The notes beneath the pieces are model-generated. The model was given only the letters and a program-made list of their open reading frames with translations, was not told the DNA's origin and made no database searches. From an uncultured Eubacteriales bacterium (GTDB taxonomy: Bacteria; Bacillota; Clostridia; Oscillospirales; Oscillospiraceae), in assembly GCA_900551495.1 (NCBI GenBank), contig URWG01000016.1:1-20119 (forward strand): a DNA stretch of 20,119 bases. Reading direction: 5' to 3'. Shown here in pieces: positions 14,716 through 20,119 of the stretch (its first letter is position 1; each line of letters opens with the position of its first letter). A program made the translations under genes and the position numbers.

Positions 14716-15468
14716 ATGGTAAAGAAGAGAATTACAAGCGTCGTTGCGCCGCTTGTCATGTTCCTGCTTGTCTTTGGTATCTGGGAGCTGCTCTGCCGCG
14801 TCAATGAAACTCCGGCGTGGTTTCTCCCGACACCCACTGCAATTTTTACGGCAATGGTCGTCAACTTCAATGAATACCTGCCGCACATTCTGGTGACGCT
14901 GGAGGTCGTGCTGATCGGCTTCCTCATTACCATCCCGGTCGGTCTGCTGCTGGCGACGCTCATCACCCGTTCTCCCATCATCAGCGCTGCCCTGAACCCC
15001 TACGTCACGTTCCTCGTCACCACGCCGATGATCTGTCTGATCCCGCTGCTCATGCTGATGCTCGGCTACGGTCTGACCCTGCGTATCACGGTCGTTGTCA
15101 TTCAGTCCTTTGCAATCATCAACATGAATGCCTGCACGGGCTTCCTCAATGTTCCCACGATGCGGAAAGAGCTGATGCAGTCGATGGGCGCTTCGCCGAT
15201 AAAGACCTACTTCAAGATGTCCCTGCCCTCCGCCGCAACCGATATTTTCACGGGGATTCAGCTCGCTGCGATCATGGCTACGACCGCCTGCATCAGCGTG
15301 GAATATAACGCCGGCAATACCGGTCTCGGCTCGCAGATCATTAAGTATTCGCAGTACATGAAGGTCACCGATTCCTTTGCCTGCATCTTCTTTGTGATGA
15401 TTATCGGCGTGCTGCTCTATGCGCTCGTCACCTTCGCGCAGAAGAAGATCATTTCCTGGAAAGAGTGA
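14716..15468 (+). CDS. ABC importer permease 2, NitT/TauT type
   Basis: 250 residues, slightly shorter than permease 1, with about six transmembrane segments and the coupling loop ELMQSMGASPIKTYFK (152-167) before DIFTGIQLAA. It lacks the long basic N-terminal tail of permease 1. TAAGGAGG precedes ATG 14716, with the upstream stop built into the site. It closes the four-gene transporter block. Two different permeases plus two different ATPases imply an asymmetric heterotetramer, whereas many relatives such as SsuBC and TauBC use one gene of each kind. The binding protein encoded about 7 kb upstream (4052-5218) is the only candidate partner in view. Confidence 0.92.
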   Translation: MVKKRITSVVAPLVMFLLVFGIWELLCRVNETPAWFLPTPTAIFTAMVVNFNEYLPHILVTLEVVLIGFLITIPVGLLLATLITRSPIISAALNPYVTFLVTTPMICLIPLLMLMLGYGLTLRITVVVIQSFAIINMNACTGFLNVPTMRKELMQSMGASPIKTYFKMSLPSAATDIFTGIQLAAIMATTACISVEYNAGNTGLGSQIIKYSQYMKVTDSFACIFFVMIIGVLLYALVTFAQKKIISWKE

Positions 15469-15524
15469 TCGGCTGCCGTCTCTCGGCAAACGGTGATATT
15501 ATTTATACAGGAGGAGCCGCAGAT

Positions 15525-16850
15525 ATGGATGCAAAGCAAGTCGTATTTTCCTATATCGATCAGCATCGCGACGATATTGTAGCGCTGCTGAAGCAAATGG
15601 TCGCTTACCCGACCGTAAACGACGGGGAAAGCGAGGGCAACGAGCTTCCCATGCAGGAGTTCTTCGCAGAGCAAATGCGTCACGCACGGTTTGACTCGGT
15701 CGTCATGAAGGCTTACGACGCGGAGGGAAAACGTCCCAACGTGGTCGCAACCAGAAAAGGACGCGGCGGCGGAAGATCGCTGGCATTCAACGGGCACAGC
15801 GACGTTGTGCCGATCAGCTACCCCGAACGGTGGGAATTTCCGCCGTTTTCCCCCGAGGTAAAGGACGGGAAGCTCTACGGCCGCGGCACCAGCGATATGA
15901 AAGGCGGTCTGGCGGCGGCATTTTATGCGCTGAAGGCTTTGGCTGACTGCGACATTGCCCTGAAGGGCGACGTTGTGCTGCATTCCAGTGTCGGCGAGGA
16001 ATCCCAGTCTGCCGAAACCATCGGCGCAGAACGCGCGGTAAAGGAGCTGTATCATACAGACTTCGCTATCGTCTGCGAGCCGAGCAATTTGGAGGTTCAG
16101 ATCGCCTCCTCCGCCCTGGTGTTCTTCAACCTGATCGTTCAGGGAAAGGGTGTCCACGTCAGCGCTGTAAATCAGATGCGATTCCCGCAGCCCGGCGGAC
16201 TGCTCAGCGGCAACGACATCGCCGTCGATGCGTTCCGTAAGTCGTTGCCCTTTGTTGCGTATTTCAATCGGCTTGAGGTCGAATGGAATCACCGCTATCG
16301 CGACAAGGTGCTCGGCTACGGCGGCAAGGGAGGTCACGATCAGCAGGGCGTCGGCGTGTTCACGATGAATCCCGCGTTTATCCACGGGGGCGAGTACCTC
16401 GGTACGGTCCCCTCTCAGATGAAGTATACCTACAGCATTTGGTATCCGGATCGGTTGGTCAGCCGCGATGAGCTGCTTGACGAAATTCGCCGCGGTGTCG
16501 CCGCGATCGCTTCTACCGACGATTGGCTGCGGGAGCATCCGCCCATCATCGAAGCGCCGGTCATTCAGGATTGGCCCGGCTTTTCCGTTCCGGAGGAGCA
16601 CCCGGGCGTGCAGACCCTCTGCGGCGCCGTGGACGCGGCAACAGAGCGCCACTCCGTCATTTCCGGCTTCCGCGCCGTCTGTGATGCCTACTATCTCGGT
16701 CGGCAGGGTGTTCCCGCCGTTGTGCTCGGTCCGGGTGCATTGAATAACAATGTGCACGGAGACAACGAATTTATCTATATCGACGACCTGATTGCCGCCG
16801 CAAAGATCTATGCCGCCATGGCGATCGACTGGTGCGAGGTCGCCGAGTAA
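15525..16850 (+). CDS. M20-family metallo-amidohydrolase (ArgE/DapE/YlmB-like)
   Basis: 441 residues. The co-catalytic zinc site is complete: His91 and Asp93 in GHSD, bridging Asp124 in GRGTSDMKGG, catalytic Glu158 and metal Glu159 in GEES, Glu185 in CEPS and His411 in NNVHGDNEF. I chose ATG 15525 with its GAGGAG site (15511-15516) over an in-frame GTG at 15465 that overlaps the permease stop. Family reactions are cytoplasmic hydrolysis of N-acyl or peptide bonds. It follows the importer genes by 56 bases. An established parallel is Bacillus YlmB, an M20 deformylase working with the ThiXYZ importer of the same transporter class in salvage of thiamine breakdown products. That suggests the imported molecule here carries an amide to be cleaved; which amide is unknown. 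Confidence 0.89.
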   Translation: MDAKQVVFSYIDQHRDDIVALLKQMVAYPTVNDGESEGNELPMQEFFAEQMRHARFDSVVMKAYDAEGKRPNVVATRKGRGGGRSLAFNGHSDVVPISYPERWEFPPFSPEVKDGKLYGRGTSDMKGGLAAAFYALKALADCDIALKGDVVLHSSVGEESQSAETIGAERAVKELYHTDFAIVCEPSNLEVQIASSALVFFNLIVQGKGVHVSAVNQMRFPQPGGLLSGNDIAVDAFRKSLPFVAYFNRLEVEWNHRYRDKVLGYGGKGGHDQQGVGVFTMNPAFIHGGEYLGTVPSQMKYTYSIWYPDRLVSRDELLDEIRRGVAAIASTDDWLREHPPIIEAPVIQDWPGFSVPEEHPGVQTLCGAVDAATERHSVISGFRAVCDAYYLGRQGVPAVVLGPGALNNNVHGDNEFIYIDDLIAAAKIYAAMAIDWCEVAE

Positions 16851-16871
16851 TTCCGAAGGAGATACCGCAAT

Positions 16872-17270
16872 ATGAGCAGCACAGATTCCGCGCATTCCCC
16901 TAACAGCAAGCTTGTCCGACTGCTTTCCGTCCTTGTTGCAGTGTTGTCTGTGGCAGCGGTTTTTGTCGGAGCCAACCTTCTCAAGAGCAAGGAGTTCCCG
17001 CTGGGGGATCTGTCTGCGTTCTCGCCCGACGAGACGCGGGCAGCATATGCCGAAAGCGGAGATGTTCGGGATCTGATCGCACATTTGAAGGCGCTTTGCT
17101 ACCAAGCGTATTTGCATGAGGACAAGGCATTGACCGATGAGATCGCACGGTACGGAACGGAGCTGCTCGACATGGCGCGGGAGGAGACGATCGATTTGGA
17201 GGCGCTCGGGCAGACGGATGATACGCTGCTGGATCTGCTGCGGCTCATCCGGTCGCACGGTGCAAAATAG
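16872..17270 (+). CDS. Small single-span membrane protein, function unknown
   Basis: 132 residues; I do not recognise a family. A polar 12-residue N-terminus and basic KLVR precede one hydrophobic segment (about 13-37, ending VFVGANLL). An acidic, largely helical C-terminal region of about 95 residues follows, rich in Asp, Glu, Leu and Ala. Charge distribution favours N-inside, with the C-terminal region outside; no lipobox is present, so it is a signal anchor or possibly a cleaved signal. The start has AAGGAGA 9 bases upstream and is 21 bases after the M20 gene, so it is a genuine operon member. It might be an accessory part of the transporter or an envelope protein carried along; nothing in the sequence decides. 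Confidence 0.7.
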   Translation: MSSTDSAHSPNSKLVRLLSVLVAVLSVAAVFVGANLLKSKEFPLGDLSAFSPDETRAAYAESGDVRDLIAHLKALCYQAYLHEDKALTDEIARYGTELLDMAREETIDLEALGQTDDTLLDLLRLIRSHGAK

Positions 17271-17317
17271 GGCTGCTCTTTCGTAAACCATTTCATTTTG
17301 CCGCAAGGAGGAAAACT

Positions 17318-17989
17318 ATGAATTCTAAAATCATTATCATGCTGACCCACAACGACAAGACCGTTCCGAATGCATATGATGTGTTTGAAAGCTGCAAGGA
17401 TCTGCCGGTGCAGTTTTGGGGCTTTAAGGATGTCGGCGTACCGAAGGAGGAAATGGCGCGGATCGTTAAGGCAATGAAGGCTGCCGGAAAGACGACTTTC
17501 CTTGAAGTCGTGTCGTATTCCGAGGAGGAATGTATGCGCGGCGCGAAGCTTGCCGTCGAGCTTGGCTACGATTACCTGATGGGCACGGTTTATCACCAGT
17601 CCGTGTTTGAATATTTGGCGGCGCAGGATATTAAATTCCTGCCGTTCTGCGGTAAGGTTTACGGCAGCCCGTCCGTGCTGGAGGGAACATTTGACGAGAT
17701 CATTGCTGATGCCGAGGGTCTGCTGAACAAGGGCGTTGACGGCATTGATCTGCTCGCATTCCGCCATAAGGACGGCGCGGGTCTTGCCCGAGCCTACTGC
17801 AAGAGCATCGAAAAACCGGTCGTGATTGCCGGCAGCATCAACAGCCCGGAACGCATCGGCTTTATCAACGAGATCAATCCGTGGGCGTTCACGATGGGCT
17901 CCGCGCTCTTCACCGAGAACTTTGCCCCCGGAAAGAGCTTCCGCGAAAATCTGGAGGAAGTTGTCCGCATTATGGACAGCATCGAATAA
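17318..17989 (+). CDS. TIM-barrel protein with phosphate-binding-type C-terminus, function unassigned
   Basis: 223 residues that read as a complete (beta/alpha)8 barrel: strands at KIIIMLT, VQFWGFKDVG, TTFLEVVSY, YDYLMGT, FLPFCGK, GIDLLAFR, PVVIAGSI and AFTMGSALF. The last two, IAGSINSPERI (170-180) and TMGSALF (192-198), look like the standard phosphate-binding loops of ribulose-phosphate-binding barrels (HisA/HisF, KDPG aldolase, NanE). Lys37 in GFKDVG, Glu63 in FLEVVSY and Lys113 in CGKVYG are candidate active-site residues. I cannot assign a reaction; an aldolase, epimerase or decarboxylase on a phosphorylated sugar is plausible. An AAGGAGG site precedes the ATG. A hairpin after the stop separates it from the cupin. 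Confidence 0.8.
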   Translation: MNSKIIIMLTHNDKTVPNAYDVFESCKDLPVQFWGFKDVGVPKEEMARIVKAMKAAGKTTFLEVVSYSEEECMRGAKLAVELGYDYLMGTVYHQSVFEYLAAQDIKFLPFCGKVYGSPSVLEGTFDEIIADAEGLLNKGVDGIDLLAFRHKDGAGLARAYCKSIEKPVVIAGSINSPERIGFINEINPWAFTMGSALFTENFAPGKSFRENLEEVVRIMDSIE

Positions 17990-18008
17990 GCACCCGTCAA
18001 TATCATAT

Positions 18009-18057
18009 GGACTGCTCCGTAAACCCATCCTGTAGGGCTTACAGGGCAGTCCGTTTT
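18009..18057 (+). terminator. Long hairpin between TIM barrel and cupin, partial terminator
   Basis: GGACTGC (18009-18015) pairs with GCAGTCC (18046-18052). The stem continues inward through GTAA/TTAC and CCC/GGG with two mismatches and one wobble, closing on an 8-base loop. It is followed by GTTTTCATT. The T-tract is short, so it probably reduces rather than stops transcription into the last two genes, unless an unseen promoter restarts it. Confidence 0.55.
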
Positions 18058-18084
18058 CATTACAATGAGAAAGGATGCAGCTTC

Positions 18085-18417
18085 ATGGATATGACGATCG
18101 TAAGCAAGAAGAATGCAAAAATCTGGATGGAAGAGCAGGAGGTTTGCCGCGAGTATTTCAAAACGGAGAAAATCACCTTCGGTATGTCAGAGCTGCCTGT
18201 CGGCGCCGTCGGCGCAATCGACCCGGGTCACAGCGAGGCGCACGAGGTTTTTTTCTGCGTACAGGGCGAGGTGCTGATCTATTGCTCGCAGGATGATACA
18301 TACTACCATCTGTTTCAGGGCGACGCGATGCTTGTCCCCGAGGGCAAGGATCATAAGATCTACAATATCGGCGACACCAAGGCAGTGCTTACCTGGTCCT
18401 GTGCGCCGCATCAATAA
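18085..18417 (+). CDS. Small cupin-fold protein
   Basis: 110 residues forming a single cupin barrel. Motif 1 is GHSEAHEVFFCVQG (48-61) with His49, His53 and Glu54 as likely metal ligands; motif 2 is GDAMLVPEGKDHKIYN (79-94), an excellent match to G-x5-P-x-G-x2-H-x3-N with His90. I chose ATG 18085, 10 bases after GAAAGGA; the open frame extends upstream through the hairpin and previous gene but has no ribosome binding site there. Stand-alone cupins of this size in sugar loci may be sugar or sugar-acid isomerases, mutarotase-like enzymes or binding proteins. No specific reaction can be assigned. It ends 14 bases before kinase 2. Confidence 0.85.
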   Translation: MDMTIVSKKNAKIWMEEQEVCREYFKTEKITFGMSELPVGAVGAIDPGHSEAHEVFFCVQGEVLIYCSQDDTYYHLFQGDAMLVPEGKDHKIYNIGDTKAVLTWSCAPHQ

Positions 18418-18431
18418 GCGGGAGGCTGCGT

Positions 18432-19961
18432 ATGGACAGACTGATCCTCGGAATTGACATCGGAACAACCTCGCTGAAAACTGCCGTCTTTACCGTCGAA
18501 GGAAAGCAGGTCGCCTCCGCCGTTTTGGAGTATTCCCTGCTGACGCCGGAGACAAACATCGTAGAGGCGCCCTGCGGGATATACATGGACTCTCTCTGCG
18601 CCTGTATGCGTATGCTGCGCAAAAACGTCGATACGCGGAAGATCGGCGTGGTCGGCTTCTCCGTGCAGGGCGAAACGCTCTGTATGCTGGACGAAAGCTG
18701 CAAGCCGCTCGGCAACGCGATCGTTTGGATGGACAACCGTGCCGTCAGGCAGGCGGAAGCGCTGCGGACGCGCTTCGGCGACGCATTATGCTATGAGGTT
18801 ACCGGTCAGGTCAGCTTTGAGGCGTGCTGGCCGGCTGCAAAGGTGCTTTGGGTCCGTGAAAACGAGCCGGAGAGATTTGCGAAAATTCGGCATTTACTGC
18901 TTTTGGAGGACTACATCATTTTCCTCCTGACGGGAAAATTTGTTGCCGAAGGCTCCCTTTTGACCTCCACGGAATATTGGGACATCCGAACTAAGGAATA
19001 CTGGGGCGAGATGCTGGAGTTTATCGGTATCGACCCGGCGTGGCTGCCGGAGGTTCGGGAGTCCGGCGAGTTGGTCGGAACCGTCCTGCCGGAGGCGGCG
19101 GGGCTTCTCGGACTGTCGGAGGACACGCTGATCAGTACGGGCTGCCTCGATCAGGCTGCCGGCGCCATCGGTGTGGGTAATATCCGTCCGGGCGTTTTTT
19201 CGGAAAATATCGGCGCCGCATTGGCAATCTGCGTGCCGACAAAGACGCTGACGTACGATCCGAACCGCAAAATGCCGGTACACTATTTTGCCCTGCCCGA
19301 CACCTACATGATGCACACCTTTACAACCGGCGGTATGTGCCTGCGGTGGTTCCGCGACAGCTTCTGCCGCATGGAGCTTGATTTGCAGGAGGAAACCGGC
19401 ATTGATGCCTATGATCTGATCAATCGCGAGGTCGAACGCATAGCGCCGGGCGCAGACGGGCTGATTACGCTGCCGCATTTGCAAGGCTCTATGGCTCCTG
19501 ACGTGAATTTGAATGCCAAAGGCGTGTTCTACGGCGCAACGCTGAAGCACACGAAGGCTCATTTTGCCCGCAGTATTATGGAAAGCCTCGGCTATATCAT
19601 ATCCAGAAATTTGGAGACGATCGGCGATATGGGACTGGAGGTCAATCAGATCCGAACAATGGGCGGCGGCTCCAAATCCGATATTTGGAATCAGATCAAG
19701 GCGGATATTACCGGAAAGACTCTGAACGTGACATATTCTGCGCAGGATACGGCTTGTCTCGGCGCGGCAATTCTGGCGGGGACCGCTGCCGGTTTGTTCG
19801 AAAGCGTGGAATCCGCGGTTGATCGCATGGTGCGCATCAAGCGCAGCTTTGTGCCCGACCCCGAGCGGCATGCAATTTATCAGGTACAGTATAAGAAGTT
19901 CCTGCTGCTTTTCCGATCGCTCGGCGAGCTGTTTGAACTCGATGCGGAGGCAAACGGATAG
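18432..19961 (+). CDS. FGGY-family carbohydrate kinase (second of two), XylB/LsrK-like
   Basis: 509 residues. The phosphate loop is GIDIGTTSLKTAVF (7-20), the substrate segment is VWMDNRAVRQAEAL (98-111), the predicted catalytic base is Asp240 in STGCLDQAAGAIGVGN, and the adenosine motif is GGGSKSDIWNQI with TACLGAAILAG after it. The VWMDNRA form resembles xylulokinase and autoinducer-2 kinase more than kinase 1 does, but the substrate remains open. The GGGAGG site and a 14-base gap tie it to the cupin. It is the last recognisable gene in the window. The 158 bases after it hold no convincing gene or T-tract terminator; weak inverted repeats (GAAGC/GCTTC, 19961-19996) are all I see. Confidence 0.9.
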   Translation: MDRLILGIDIGTTSLKTAVFTVEGKQVASAVLEYSLLTPETNIVEAPCGIYMDSLCACMRMLRKNVDTRKIGVVGFSVQGETLCMLDESCKPLGNAIVWMDNRAVRQAEALRTRFGDALCYEVTGQVSFEACWPAAKVLWVRENEPERFAKIRHLLLLEDYIIFLLTGKFVAEGSLLTSTEYWDIRTKEYWGEMLEFIGIDPAWLPEVRESGELVGTVLPEAAGLLGLSEDTLISTGCLDQAAGAIGVGNIRPGVFSENIGAALAICVPTKTLTYDPNRKMPVHYFALPDTYMMHTFTTGGMCLRWFRDSFCRMELDLQEETGIDAYDLINREVERIAPGADGLITLPHLQGSMAPDVNLNAKGVFYGATLKHTKAHFARSIMESLGYIISRNLETIGDMGLEVNQIRTMGGGSKSDIWNQIKADITGKTLNVTYSAQDTACLGAAILAGTAAGLFESVESAVDRMVRIKRSFVPDPERHAIYQVQYKKFLLLFRSLGELFELDAEANG

Positions 19962-20119
19962 AAGCCAACGCGATCCGTTCGGCGCTCGGCTGCTTCAAAG
20001 GTTACGATAAAACCGAACGACTTTAATCGAAACTCCGTATCGGCGACTGCATCCGTCAAACAAAGCCCGTCGGCGTACATAGGTACGGTATACCCGCAAG
20101 GGGCACGCCGCATCCGTAA

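Noticed and set aside
15465..15524. GTG start for the M20 gene overlapping the permease stop
   Set aside because: The extra 20 residues do not resemble the M20 N-terminus, and ATG 15525 has its own GAGGAG site.
15417..17306. 629-residue open frame on the minus strand opposite the M20 and small membrane protein genes
   Set aside because: Shadow of a well-supported M20 gene; composition is atypical and no motif is visible.
19880..20113. 77-residue minus-strand open frame at the right edge
   Set aside because: Half of it is antisense to kinase 2 and it has no ribosome binding site or family. The part beyond 19961 may be a piece of intergenic repeat, but this cannot be judged from one copy.
1..20119. 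CRISPR arrays, tRNA/rRNA genes, insertion sequences, phage genes
   Set aside because: No regularly spaced repeats, cloverleaf-like sequences, transposase motifs or integrase genes were seen in either strand.

Overview
The window looks like chromosomal DNA of a Gram-positive anaerobe of the Clostridia, probably an Oscillospirales-type gut bacterium. This rests on near-universal AGGAGG-type ribosome binding sites, short intergenic gaps, two lipoprotein signal peptides with classic lipoboxes, one perfect sigma-A promoter, moderately high GC coding DNA and AT-rich regulatory DNA. The species assignment is inference. I see no rRNA, tRNA, CRISPR array, transposase or phage gene.

Layout: a divergent regulatory region (about 3592-4051) separates two transcription units. 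Leftward (minus strand, 3591 to 199) run four genes: a BtpA/SgcQ-family TIM barrel, a Gfo/Idh/MocA dehydrogenase, a Cof-type HAD phosphatase and an SGNH/GDSL hydrolase, ending at a terminator-like hairpin. Rightward (4052 to 19961) run 17 co-directional genes with gaps of 4-95 bases: substrate-binding lipoprotein, SurA/PrsA-like lipoprotein foldase, HAD phosphatase, M42 metallopeptidase (SgcX/FrvX-like), FGGY sugar kinase 1, DeoR-family regulator, UlaE-like sugar-phosphate epimerase/isomerase, class II aldolase, an ABC importer of the NitT/TauT/Thi type laid out ATPase-permease-ATPase-permease, an M20 amidohydrolase, a small membrane protein, an unassigned phosphate-binding-type TIM barrel, a cupin, and FGGY kinase 2.

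Taken together this reads as one catabolic regulon for a carbohydrate-like compound. The compound would be captured by the lipoprotein, imported by a two-ATPase/two-permease ABC system, possibly trimmed by one or both metallo-amidohydrolases (M42, M20), oxidised or reduced by the MocA-type enzyme, phosphorylated by FGGY kinases, isomerised, and cleaved by the class II aldolase, under DeoR-type control. The substrate cannot be read from sequence. The unusual point is an importer family better known for nitrate, sulfonates, taurine and thiamine/riboflavin precursors sitting inside a full sugar-phosphate pathway.

The most concrete molecular oddity is the first ABC ATPase. It has Gln in place of the Walker B catalytic Glu and Asn in place of the H-loop His, while its partner ATPase keeps both. 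The importer should therefore have one degenerate and one consensus ATP site, an arrangement well known in heterodimeric exporters.
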